Assembly: GCA_021846965.1 (NCBI GenBank)
Contig: JAJZWA010000003.1
Location: 62,001 to 126,000, forward strand
DNA: 64,000 nucleotides
DNA from: Pseudomonadota bacterium
Lineage (GTDB): Bacteria > Pseudomonadota > Gammaproteobacteria > Burkholderiales > Burkholderiaceae_C
Direction: 5' to 3'
The notes below the pieces were generated by a model that was not told where the DNA came from, ran no database searches, and saw nothing but the letters and a program-made list of their open reading frames with translations. Within the stretch, counting starts at the first letter, position 1. Each line of letters begins with the position of its first letter. The position numbers were made by a program, and so were the translations under genes. Shown piece by piece: positions 18,793 through 26,649 of this stretch.

Positions 18793-20493
18793 TCAGGCAC
18801 CGGGCCGCGCCTGGCGGGCTTCCCGCTCCTCGCGCCAGCGCGAGGTGATGGGGTAGCGCCAGTCGCGCCCGAAGGCGCGGTGGGTGATGCGCACCCCCGG
18901 CGGAGCCTGGCGACGCTTGTACTCGGCGATGCGCAGCAGGCCCAGCACGCGCTCGATGTCGGCCGCGGCCAGACCCTGGGCCAGCATGTCCTCGACACTG
19001 CGGTCGTTTTCCATGTAGGCCTCCAGGATCGCGTCCAGCACCTCGTAGGGCGGCAGACTGTCCTGGTCCAGCTGATCGGGGCGCAGCTCGGCCGAGGGGG
19101 GGCGCTCGATGATGCGCCGCGGGATGGGCTCCACCTGCCCGGCCTGCTCGGCCTGCCGGTTGCGCCAGCGCGCGAGTTCCCACACCAGGGTCTTGCGCAC
19201 GTCCTTGATCACGGCGAAGCCTCCCGCCATGTCCCCGTACAGCGTGGCATAGCCGGTGGCCATCTCGCTCTTGTTGCCGGTGGTCAGCACCATGGCGCCG
19301 GTGTTGTTCGACAGCCCCATCAGCAGCACCCCGCGGATGCGCGACTGTAGGTTCTCCTCCGTGGTGTCGCCCTCGTGCGCGCGCAGCAGGGGGCGCAAGG
19401 TGGTGCGGAAGGCCTCGAACATGGGCGCGATGTCCAGTTCGCTGTGGCGCACCCCCAGGCGCCGCGCCATCTCCCGGGCATCCTCCAGGGAAATGCCCGC
19501 GGTGTACGGCGAGGGCATCATCACCGTGTGCACCCGCTCGGGGCCCAGGGCGTCGACGGCGATGGCCAGCACCAGCGCGGAGTCCACGCCGCCCGACAGG
19601 CCGATCAGCACCCCTGGAAAGCCGTTCTTGCTGACATAGTCCCGCGTGCCCGTGACCAGCGCCGACCAGGCCTGGCGGTGCAGGGACATGGGCGGCGCCA
19701 GTTCCCCCGGCAGGGGGCGGGCGCCGTCGAAGCGCGCGACCGGCAGGCAGGCCTCGAACTGCGGCGCGCGCAGGCAGGGCTCGCCGGCCGCGTCGAGCAC
19801 GAAGGAGCCGCCGTCGAACACCAGCTCGTCCTGACCACCCACGCCGTGGGCGAACACCAGCGCCATGCCGGTCTCGCGGCAGCGCTGACGCATCACCGCC
19901 TCGCGCTCGCCGCTCTTGCCCAGGTGGAAGGGAGAGGCATTGAGCACCAGCAGCACCTGCGCGCCGGCCTCGCGCGCGCGCCGCGGTGCCTCCGGGAACC
20001 AGGCGTCCTCGCACACATTGATGCCGCAGCGCACACCCTGGCAGTCGAAGACCACCGGATCGCCACCGCTGGCGAAGTAGCGCCGCTCGTCGAATACCTG
20101 GTAATTGGGCAGCTCGAGCTTGCCGTAGGTGGCCTCGATGCTGCCGTCGCGCAGCACCGAGGCCGCGTTCCAGCGCAGCGGGCGCTGCGTCGATGGGGTA
20201 CGCTCATCGGCCATGGCGCCCGGCACGTGCGGGTGCCCGACCACCAGGGCCAGGCCCCGCAGGCGGCGCAGCCGCCCGGCCAGCTCGCCCAGGGTCTGCT
20301 CCACCGCCCGCATGAAGGCCGGGCGCAGCAGCAGGTCCTCGGGCGGATAGCCGGTGAGGGCCATCTCGGGGGTCAGCAGCAGGCCGGCGCCGGCCGCGTG
20401 GGCCTGCTCGGCCAGCGCCTCGATGGCGCGGGCGTTGCCGGCGAGGTCGCCGACCACGGAATCGAATTGGGCAATCGCGATGGAAAGGGGCAT
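18793..20493 (-). CDS. nadE: Glutamine-dependent NAD(+) synthetase
   Basis: 566 aa, two-domain form. The N-terminal nitrilase-like glutaminase has the Glu-Lys-Cys triad in LTPEMALTGYPPED, YGKLELPNYQVFDE and CEDAWFPE. The C-terminal synthetase has the PP-loop GLSGGVDSALV and STGNKSE-like TTGNKSEMATGY. It converts nicotinate adenine dinucleotide to NAD with ammonia from glutamine. The start at 20493 gives MPLSIAIAQFDSVVG. Its start codon shares two bases with that of the divergent acyltransferase gene. glnB follows downstream. Confidence 0.96.
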   Translation of the reverse strand: MPLSIAIAQFDSVVGDLAGNARAIEALAEQAHAAGAGLLLTPEMALTGYPPEDLLLRPAFMRAVEQTLGELAGRLRRLRGLALVVGHPHVPGAMADERTPSTQRPLRWNAASVLRDGSIEATYGKLELPNYQVFDERRYFASGGDPVVFDCQGVRCGINVCEDAWFPEAPRRAREAGAQVLLVLNASPFHLGKSGEREAVMRQRCRETGMALVFAHGVGGQDELVFDGGSFVLDAAGEPCLRAPQFEACLPVARFDGARPLPGELAPPMSLHRQAWSALVTGTRDYVSKNGFPGVLIGLSGGVDSALVLAIAVDALGPERVHTVMMPSPYTAGISLEDAREMARRLGVRHSELDIAPMFEAFRTTLRPLLRAHEGDTTEENLQSRIRGVLLMGLSNNTGAMVLTTGNKSEMATGYATLYGDMAGGFAVIKDVRKTLVWELARWRNRQAEQAGQVEPIPRRIIERPPSAELRPDQLDQDSLPPYEVLDAILEAYMENDRSVEDMLAQGLAAADIERVLGLLRIAEYKRRQAPPGVRITHRAFGRDWRYPITSRWREEREARQARPGA

Positions 20494-21688
20494 GGACGGA
20501 GATTTTCGCATCGAGATCGGACAAGGGCTGGAATCGGTGGACGCCGGGCGCTGGGACGCGCTGGCGGCGGCGACTCCCGGCACCACCTTGTTCCAGCGTC
20601 ACGCCTGGCTGTCGGCGCTGGAGCAAAGCGCCTGCGCCGTGCCCGAGACCGGCTGGCAGGCGCTGCTGCCCTGCCTGTTCGACGCCTCCGGCGAACTGGC
20701 AGCCGCCTGCGTGGTCTATGCCAAGGGCCATTCGATGGGCGAGTACGTGTTCGACTGGGGCTGGGCCGACGCGCATGAGCGCTGCGGCCTGCCCTACTAC
20801 CCCAAGCTGCTGCTGGCCACCCCCTTCACTCCGGTGCGCGGGGCGCGCCTGCTGGGGCGCGACCGCCAGGCGCGCGCCGCGCTGCTGCGCGTGCTGCTCG
20901 ATCTGGCACGCAGCACCCGGGTTTCCTCGCTGCACCTGCTGTTCCTCGAGGACGAGGAGCGGGCGCTATGCGAGCAGGCCGGGCTCATGACCCGCACCAC
21001 GGTGCAATACCACTGGCGCCAGGCCGTACCGCCCTGGCCCGATTTCGACGCCTTCGTCGCGGCGCTGAACCACGACAAGCGCAAGAAGCTGCGCCAGGAG
21101 CGGCGCAAGGTACGCGACAGTGGAGTGCAGTTGCGGCGCCTGCGCGGGCGCGAGATCGACCGCGCCGCCTGGGAGCTGTTCCTGCGCTGCTACGAGCAGA
21201 CCTACGCCGAGCACGGCTCGATGCCGTACCTGAACCTGGACTTCTTCCTGCGCCTGGGCGAGCGCATGCCCGAGCATGTGCTGCTGATCGTGGCCAGCCT
21301 GCAGGGCGAGGACATCGCCTGTTCCCTGATCCTGCTGGATCCCGCGCTGCGCCGCGCCTACGGGCGCTACTGGGGGGCCTTGCGCCATGTGCCGCTGCTG
21401 CACTTCGAGCTGTGCTACTACGAGCCCCTGCAGTTCTGCCTGGAACAGGGTTTCGAGGTCTTCGAGGGCGGCGCGCAGGGCAGCCACAAGATGGCCCGGG
21501 GCCTGCTTCCGGTGGAATGCACCTCGGCGCACTGGGTGGCCGAGCCGCGCTTGCGCGCGGCCATCGCCGCCCATCTGGACCGCGAGGGCGAGATGATGAG
21601 CGAGCAGCTCGAGGAGCTGCGCCTGCACCTTCCGCTGCGCCGGGACGCCGCGCCCGATCCGCGGCCCCGTCGCGAGGAACTCATGTGA
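20492..21688 (+). CDS. FemAB/GNAT-like acyltransferase (DUF482, COG3146)
   Basis: 398 aa. The N-terminal domain (FQRHAWLSALEQS; PYYPKLLLATPFTPVRGARLLG) and C-terminal domain (YNLDFF-like YLNLDFFLRLGERMPEHVLLIVA; VFEGGAQGSHKMARGLLPVECTSAHW) match the PF04339 FemAB-like family, annotated as peptidoglycan-related or GNAT acyltransferases. The substrate is unknown. The basic DKRKKLRQERRKVRD segment near 205 is typical. The start at 20492 overlaps the nadE start on the other strand; an ATG at 20480 is possible. The 3' end overlaps the phosphatase gene by 8 bp. Confidence 0.85.
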   Translation: MDGDFRIEIGQGLESVDAGRWDALAAATPGTTLFQRHAWLSALEQSACAVPETGWQALLPCLFDASGELAAACVVYAKGHSMGEYVFDWGWADAHERCGLPYYPKLLLATPFTPVRGARLLGRDRQARAALLRVLLDLARSTRVSSLHLLFLEDEERALCEQAGLMTRTTVQYHWRQAVPPWPDFDAFVAALNHDKRKKLRQERRKVRDSGVQLRRLRGREIDRAAWELFLRCYEQTYAEHGSMPYLNLDFFLRLGERMPEHVLLIVASLQGEDIACSLILLDPALRRAYGRYWGALRHVPLLHFELCYYEPLQFCLEQGFEVFEGGAQGSHKMARGLLPVECTSAHWVAEPRLRAAIAAHLDREGEMMSEQLEELRLHLPLRRDAAPDPRPRREELM

Positions 21689-22193
21689 GGGCGCGGCGGC
21701 GCATGTGCAGTTCCGCCTGCACATGGCCGAGCAGCCCCGCGCAGGCCTGCTCCAGCAGATCGAGCACGCGCTCGAAACCCTCGGCGCCGCCGTAGTAGGG
21801 ATCGGGCACCTCGTCGGTTCCGGCGCGCGGCGCGAAGCTCATCATCAGGCGCAGCTTGTGCTGCGACTGAGGGGGGCAGAGCTCGCGCAGATGCTGCAGG
21901 TTGTCGCGGTCCATCGCGATCACCAGGTCGAAACGCTCGAAGTCGGCCAGCTCCACCTGGCGCGCGCGCAGCTTGCCCAGGTCGACGCCGCGGCGCTGGG
22001 CGTGGCGCTGCGCCCGGGCATCGGGCGGCTCCCCCGCGTGGTAGCCGTGGGTTCCCGCGGAGTCCACGTGCAATTGCGCGTCCAGGCCCAGGCGGACGAG
22101 CTCTGCGCGGAAGAGTCCTTCGGCGCTGGGCGAACGGCAGATGTTGCCCATGCAGCAGAACAGCACGGCATACGGGGAGGATTCCACGGGCAT
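21681..22193 (-). CDS. Low-molecular-weight protein tyrosine phosphatase
   Basis: 170 aa. The P-loop CMGNICRS (catalytic C14, R20, pattern CX5R) sits near the N-terminus and the general-acid loop DPYYGG near the C-terminus. AMDRDNLQHLRELCP is also characteristic. Such enzymes dephosphorylate tyrosine kinases of exopolysaccharide export or act more widely; no capsule genes are nearby. The start at 22193 gives MPVESSPYAVLFCC, and the 70 bp upstream separate it from the DUF2844 gene, which reads in the same direction. Confidence 0.93.
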   Translation of the reverse strand: MPVESSPYAVLFCCMGNICRSPSAEGLFRAELVRLGLDAQLHVDSAGTHGYHAGEPPDARAQRHAQRRGVDLGKLRARQVELADFERFDLVIAMDRDNLQHLRELCPPQSQHKLRLMMSFAPRAGTDEVPDPYYGGAEGFERVLDLLEQACAGLLGHVQAELHMRRRALT

Positions 22194-22263
22194 GGTCGAG
22201 GGCGTCGGAGCTTCGGGGCCCCTACTTTATTACGTCGACGCGGCTTGGCGCGCCGTGCCCGCA

Positions 22264-22776
22264 TCAGGGCTGTACGCCCAGGCTGGACAGATCCACGCCC
22301 TTGGGCACCAGCGAGGGCACGTAGGCCGAGCCATGGCAGTTTCCCAGGCCTTGCACCGCATACCCGACGATGTCCGGCGCGCGCACGCTCGGCCAGCCAT
22401 CGCCAGCGGATGGTGGGTGCGCACGAAGCCAGGCCAGATAGGCGGGAAAATAGCGCCCGTACAGCCTGCGCAGGCGAGGCAGCCCCCGCCCCGCCCAGGC
22501 TATGGCGAACACCACCCCGGAGCTGCCGGAGAACTCGCGCACCACCACGCCGAAGGGCCTGCGCACCGTGGTCACCCACACGGGCGTGCCGGCCATGTCC
22601 ATGAGTCCGCCGATATCGAAGCGCGTCGTGGGCAGGACCACGCGGCCGTCCGCCGCCGCGGCCGACGCAGCCTTTCCCAGCGCGGCCGCGGCAGGCCTGG
22701 CGGTGCCCAGGCTCAGCAGCAGCCACAGGGCCGCGCAACTGCGGCGCGCGCCGACGCTGGCGTGTCGAAAGGCCAT
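22264..22776 (-). CDS. DUF2844 exported protein, copy 1 (most divergent)
   Basis: 170 aa. The Sec signal peptide (LWLLLSLGTARPAAAA, cleavage near 30-35) precedes a small domain with RRPFGVVVREFSGSSGVVFAIAW and GNCHGSAYVPSLVPKGVDLSSLGVQP, which correspond to the conserved blocks of copies 2 and 3. The rest is clearly more diverged than those two are from each other. It is the last gene of the unit and lies 39 bp after DUF3443 copy 1, so it may be the older member. No catalytic residues can be recognised; the function is unknown. DUF2844/DUF3443 neighbours recur in Burkholderiales. Confidence 0.85.
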   Translation of the reverse strand: MAFRHASVGARRSCAALWLLLSLGTARPAAAALGKAASAAAADGRVVLPTTRFDIGGLMDMAGTPVWVTTVRRPFGVVVREFSGSSGVVFAIAWAGRGLPRLRRLYGRYFPAYLAWLRAHPPSAGDGWPSVRAPDIVGYAVQGLGNCHGSAYVPSLVPKGVDLSSLGVQP

Positions 22777-22815
22777 GACGGACGTACCCCGTGCGCGTCG
22801 GCGCCCCGGGCTCGC

Positions 22816-24054
22816 TCAGGGGTTCAGCACCCCGATGATCGGCCCCGTGCCCAGGCCGCTGGTCTTGCCGCTCATCGCGAACGCCACGCTGCGCCCGAAA
22901 AAGTACGGAAGGCCCAGCAGGACCTGGTTCGCCGGGGGCGCATAGGCGCCATAGTCGTCCAGCGCGTAGTTGCCGGGGTCCGCCAGCGTCAGGCTGTTGG
23001 CGATCTCGATGCTGGTGGACACCGAAACGTCGGGCAGCGTGCCGGTCTGATTCTCCAGGGTGATCGGCACCGCCTGCGGCGTCGTCGGGTCGAAGGACGT
23101 GGTCGCGGGATCGTAGGGCACGTTGAAGGGGCCGAAATAGCCATTCGATCCGCTGTCGATGGTCGACCCGGGGTAGGCCACGCCCTGCACCACCACGTTC
23201 ATGCTGAAGTTGCCGTCGGTGGCCAAGGGCACGAAGCCCGTGGTGCTGTTGTCGGCCCGGGTATCGAGGCCGAAGGTCAGGGTGCCCTGCGCGCCCGGCA
23301 AACCGTTCGCGGGCACCGACGGCAGGGTCAGGATCACGCCGTTGTCGTCGGAATCCTTGAACTTGGAGATCGGGTTGACGATCTGCTCGGCCGCCGGAAC
23401 CGAGGCCGTGCGCTCGGGGGTGCAGGTGGAGCCCAGACAGGAGTAGTACAGGTCGCCGATCTTCTCGAGTCCCTGGATACCCAGAATGCCGTTGGCATTG
23501 AAGCCCAGCAGACTGCTGCCATTGGTACCGAGCTCGCTGCAGATGGTCGGCACCTTGGTGGGCGCGGGGCTGCCGCTTCCATAGACCTGAATGGGCAGCT
23601 GGATGGGCGGCTCGCCGCCCAGCTCCACGGTCGCCTGCTCCACGCTGCCCCACATGTACCCGGTGAGAAACGACGTGCAGTCGGCCAGTTGCGCATCACT
23701 GGCGAAGGCCAGGGGCTGCAGGTGCAGGCCGGCCAGGGTCTTGGCGCGCAGGCGCAGCCCGACGGAGCCGGAGTCGACGATCACGTATGGCACCTTCACG
23801 CAGCGATTCGAGGCGTCGCACACCATCACCGACACATAGGGCTGGTCGCGCACCGAACCGCCCGGATCGACGGCCTCGACAACGGGATTGATCCCGACGG
23901 TCATGCGCATCTGGTTGGCCGCCAGCGACGAGGAGGAGCCGCCTCCGCAGCCCGCCAGCAGCGCACCCATCGCCAGTGCCAGCACCAGCGCCACCACCAA
24001 CGCCACACCTCGGCGCGACCGAGCGGCCCCGACTTGCAGGACGCGCGCTCTCAT
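22816..24054 (-). CDS. DUF3443 lipoprotein, copy 1; pepsin-like aspartic peptidase candidate
   Basis: 412 aa. The lipobox GALLAGC has its Cys at 36, followed by a GGGSSSS linker. Two aspartic-peptidase-like motifs are seen: VDSGSVGL (Asp 94) and IDSGSNGY (Asp 300). NGILGIQGL (188-196) follows the first, and LGLPYFFGRSVAFAM the second, at positions where pepsins have DGILGLGY and ILGDVF. GTLTFGLDTRADN also recalls the pepsin C-lobe start. PYVSVMVCDASNRCV probably forms a disulphide. It is an outer- or periplasm-facing lipoprotein by signal. Peptidase activity is my inference; the Pfam family is a DUF. Its start overlaps the DUF2844 copy 2 stop by 4 bp. Confidence 0.87.
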   Translation of the reverse strand: MRARVLQVGAARSRRGVALVVALVLALAMGALLAGCGGGSSSSLAANQMRMTVGINPVVEAVDPGGSVRDQPYVSVMVCDASNRCVKVPYVIVDSGSVGLRLRAKTLAGLHLQPLAFASDAQLADCTSFLTGYMWGSVEQATVELGGEPPIQLPIQVYGSGSPAPTKVPTICSELGTNGSSLLGFNANGILGIQGLEKIGDLYYSCLGSTCTPERTASVPAAEQIVNPISKFKDSDDNGVILTLPSVPANGLPGAQGTLTFGLDTRADNSTTGFVPLATDGNFSMNVVVQGVAYPGSTIDSGSNGYFGPFNVPYDPATTSFDPTTPQAVPITLENQTGTLPDVSVSTSIEIANSLTLADPGNYALDDYGAYAPPANQVLLGLPYFFGRSVAFAMSGKTSGLGTGPIIGVLNP

Positions 24055-24557
24055 GGCCGCACCCCCAGCTCGGACAGCGGCACGCCAGGCGGGAGCAGCG
24101 CCGGCACGTAGGCCGAGCCCGACCAGTCGCCCATATGCCCCTGCACATGGGCCCTCATGTCCGCCGTGCGCACGCTCAGGTCCCCCCCGGCGCCCTTGTG
24201 CGCATGCGCGTGGATCCACGCCAGGTAGCCCGCGAAATAGCGCCCGTACAAATGCGCGATGTACGGCAGTCCGTGCGTGGACCACGCGATGGCGAAAATG
24301 CGTCCTGAGGGACCGTTGAACTCGCGCGCTCGCACGCCCCAGGGGGTCTCCACCGTGGTCTCCGAGACCAGCGGGCCCTTGATGTCGAGCACATGCGTGG
24401 ACTCGATCACGCGTCCGTCGGACCACACGCTCGACACCGGCCGCCCCAGCTGCGCGTGTGCCGGCCGCGCCGCGCACAGGGTCAACAGCAGCGCGACGAG
24501 CAAGATACCTGCAAGGCCCAGGGCGTGCGCGCCCGGGCCGGATGGACTGGCCGTCAT
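24051..24557 (-). CDS. DUF2844 exported protein, copy 2
   Basis: 168 aa. The start at 24557 has a strong AGGGGGA site; an in-frame ATG at 24578 is less likely. The signal peptide ends in ARPAHA before QLGRPVSSVWSDGRV. Mature blocks are TPWGVRAREFNGPSGRIFAIAWSTHG (given as landmarks 70-95), LYGRYFAGYLAW, and GSAYVPALLPPGVPLSELGV at the C-terminus. Nearly identical to copy 3 over most of its length, so the duplication is recent. It precedes DUF3443 copy 1 with a 4-bp overlap, which implies balanced co-expression of the two products. Confidence 0.87.
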   Translation of the reverse strand: MTASPSGPGAHALGLAGILLVALLLTLCAARPAHAQLGRPVSSVWSDGRVIESTHVLDIKGPLVSETTVETPWGVRAREFNGPSGRIFAIAWSTHGLPYIAHLYGRYFAGYLAWIHAHAHKGAGGDLSVRTADMRAHVQGHMGDWSGSAYVPALLPPGVPLSELGVRP

Positions 24558-24579
24558 GGAATTCCCCCTTTTGCTCATC

Positions 24580-24653
24580 GGGCCTCGACACGGGCCCAGT
24601 GGCGTCAATCTAGGGTGCCGCGGCGCAACCGCGTGTGAGCGTGGCCTGATCCA
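24580..24653 (-). repeat. 74-bp upstream module, copy R1
   Basis: Gap-free alignment with R2 (26520-26593) and R3 (27917-27990); 65 of 74 positions agree with R3 by hand count. It lies 23-96 bp upstream of DUF2844 copy 2. It begins GGGCCTCGAC on the + strand and holds the invariant CAATCTAGGG and GGCCTGATC. No clear sigma-70 promoter could be fitted, so it may be a regulator site, a leader RNA, or simply duplicated flank. Confidence 0.8.
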
Positions 24654-24767
24654 CCCTCGCTTAACAGGCTGTTGAGATGCCGGAGGACCGCGCAGGGCCG
24701 CGTGCGCGGGCAGCCGCGCCCTTCCCCGGCTGCGCCGGGGAGGTGCGCTGCGCCGCGCGAACGCCGC

Positions 24768-25985
24768 TCAAGGGTTCAGCACGCCGACAACGGGCCCCGG
24801 GCCCAGGCCGCTGGTCGTGCCGGGCATGCCGTAGGCCACGCTGCGCCCGAAAAAATAGGGCAGACTCAGGGTCGCGGTGCTAGACGACGGTGCGTATTGG
24901 CCGATATCGTCGAAGGCGTCGTTGCCGGTGTCCACAAGACTGATGATGTTGCCCACCTCAAGGCTCGAGGACACCGAGACATCCGGCGAAGTACCGGGCT
25001 CGTTGCTCAAAGTGATCGGCACGATCTGCAGCGTGCTCGGCGTGTAGTACTGCGTTGAACTGTCATACGGCATGTTGAAAGGCAGGTACAGGAAGGAGGA
25101 GCCGCTGTCGATGGCGGTCTGGGTGTAGGTCTGGCCCTGCGCGCTCATGCTGAGGTTGCCGTAGGCATCGGTGCCGAAGGCATGGAAACCCGCAGTCTGG
25201 TTGTCGCTGCGGGAATCGAGGCCGAAGGTCAGCGCGCCTTGCGCCGACGCGGCACCACTGGCCGGGATGGCCGGCAGGGTCAGGATCACGCCGTTGTCGT
25301 CCCCATTGGCCAGAAACGTCACCGGATTCTCGATCAGAAGGGTCGGATCGAGCGAGGTCGCGATGTTGCAGGACGAACCATCGCAGGTGAAGTCGGTCGT
25401 GCCGCCCGTCAGGAGGCCTGCGACCCCGAGGATGCCGTTGCCGCCGACCGCCAGCAGGCTGCCGATGTTGTTGCCCAGTGTTGTACAAAGCGCCGGCACG
25501 TCGGGAGCCGGGGAGCCGCTGCCGAAAACCTGGATGGGCAACTGCATGGCAGGCTCGCCTCCGAGTTGCACGTTGGCCTGCTCCACGGCACCCCAGATGT
25601 AGCCTTGCGCGAAATTGGAACAGGCATCCACCTGCTTCCCACTTGCGCTAAGCACGGGCTGCAGATCCAGGCCCGCGAGGGTCTTGGCGCGCAGATGCAG
25701 CCCGACGGATCCTGTATCCAGTTGCACGTAGGGGACCGTCACGCAGTGATCCGATCCATCGCATACGACGACCGACACATAGGGCATGTCCGGTGCAAAA
25801 ACCTCGCGGCCGGCCTTGATGAGGTTCGGATCGCGCTCGACCGTCACGCGCATCTGGTTGGCCGCCAGGGAGGACGAGGAGCCGCCTCCGCAGCCCGCCA
25901 GCAGCGCGCCCAGCACCAGCGCGAGCACCAGCGCGGCACCTCGGCGCGACCGAGCGGCCCCGACTTGCAAGACCCGCGCGCTCAT
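24768..25985 (-). CDS. DUF3443 lipoprotein, copy 2; pepsin-like aspartic peptidase candidate
   Basis: 405 aa. Lipobox GALLAGC, Cys 32. The first motif is LDTGSVGL (Asp 90), the second IDSGSSFL (Asp 293), with GGNGILGVAGL (181-191) and SLPYFFGRSVAYGM (374-387) in the pepsin-like positions. CDGSDHC after PYVSVVV suggests a disulphide loop. The N-terminal 16 residues are almost identical to copy 1. The start at 25985 overlaps the stop of DUF2844 copy 3 by 4 bp. Parts of the gene look visibly less GC-rich than the neighbours. The peptidase role is inferred from motifs only. Confidence 0.87.
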   Translation of the reverse strand: MSARVLQVGAARSRRGAALVLALVLGALLAGCGGGSSSSLAANQMRVTVERDPNLIKAGREVFAPDMPYVSVVVCDGSDHCVTVPYVQLDTGSVGLHLRAKTLAGLDLQPVLSASGKQVDACSNFAQGYIWGAVEQANVQLGGEPAMQLPIQVFGSGSPAPDVPALCTTLGNNIGSLLAVGGNGILGVAGLLTGGTTDFTCDGSSCNIATSLDPTLLIENPVTFLANGDDNGVILTLPAIPASGAASAQGALTFGLDSRSDNQTAGFHAFGTDAYGNLSMSAQGQTYTQTAIDSGSSFLYLPFNMPYDSSTQYYTPSTLQIVPITLSNEPGTSPDVSVSSSLEVGNIISLVDTGNDAFDDIGQYAPSSSTATLSLPYFFGRSVAYGMPGTTSGLGPGPVVGVLNP

Positions 25986-26488
25986 GGCTGCACCCCCAGC
26001 TCGGACAGCGCCACCCCGGGCGGGATCAGCGCCGGCACGTAGGCCGAACCCGACCAGGCACCCATGTGCCCCTGCGCATGGCCGCGCATGTCCGCCGTGC
26101 GCACGCTCAGCTCCCCCGCGATGACCGGCTGCGCGTGCGCATGGATCCACGCCAGGTAGCCCGCGAAATAGCTCCCGTACAGATTCGCGATGTACGGCAT
26201 CCCGTGCGTGGACCACGCGATGGCGAAAATGCGCCCGGAGGGGCCGTCGAACTCGCGCGCGCGCACGCCCCAGGGGGTCAGCACCGTGGTCTCTGAAACC
26301 TCCGGTCCCTCCAGGCTGAGTACGTGCGTGGGCTCGACCACGCGTCCGTCGGACCACACGCTCGACACCGGCTGCCCGAGCGCCGCATGCGCGGGACGCG
26401 CCGCGCACAGGCTCAGAAGCAGCGAGGCGAGCACGGCACCGCAAAGCCCGAGGACATGCGCGCCCGGGCGGCAAGGATTGGCTGTCAT
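25982..26488 (-). CDS. DUF2844 exported protein, copy 3
   Basis: 168 aa from the ATG at 26488, which follows AGGGGGATCTCC. The signal peptide MTANPCRPGAHVLGL...ARPAHA is close to copy 2, and the mature part keeps PVSSVWSDGRV, TPWGVRAREFDGPSGR, ASWSTHG-like AIAWSTHGMPY and GSAYVPALIPPGVALSELGVQP. It is coupled (4-bp overlap) to DUF3443 copy 2. The first residues, MTANPCRPGA, are also shared with the start of DUF3443 copy 3, which is the key to that gene's origin. Function unknown; DUF2844 could be a partner, inhibitor or substrate of DUF3443. Confidence 0.87.
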   Translation of the reverse strand: MTANPCRPGAHVLGLCGAVLASLLLSLCAARPAHAALGQPVSSVWSDGRVVEPTHVLSLEGPEVSETTVLTPWGVRAREFDGPSGRIFAIAWSTHGMPYIANLYGSYFAGYLAWIHAHAQPVIAGELSVRTADMRGHAQGHMGAWSGSAYVPALIPPGVALSELGVQP

Positions 26489-26519
26489 GGAGATCCCCCT
26501 TCGGCCCCTCGGGCCCATC

Positions 26520-26593
26520 GGGCCTCGACGCGGGCCCCGTGGCGCCAATCTAGGGGGGCACCGCGCAGCCGCGCGTGAGCGCGGCCTGATCAA
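26520..26593 (-). repeat. 74-bp upstream module, copy R2
   Basis: Same module as R1 and R3; 67 of 74 positions agree with R3 by hand count. It lies 32-105 bp upstream of DUF2844 copy 3. Confidence 0.8.
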
Positions 26594-26649
26594 CGCGGGC
26601 TTCATCCCGCGCTAGCGCGGCATGCGCGGCACCGCGCGGGGCGGCTCGC

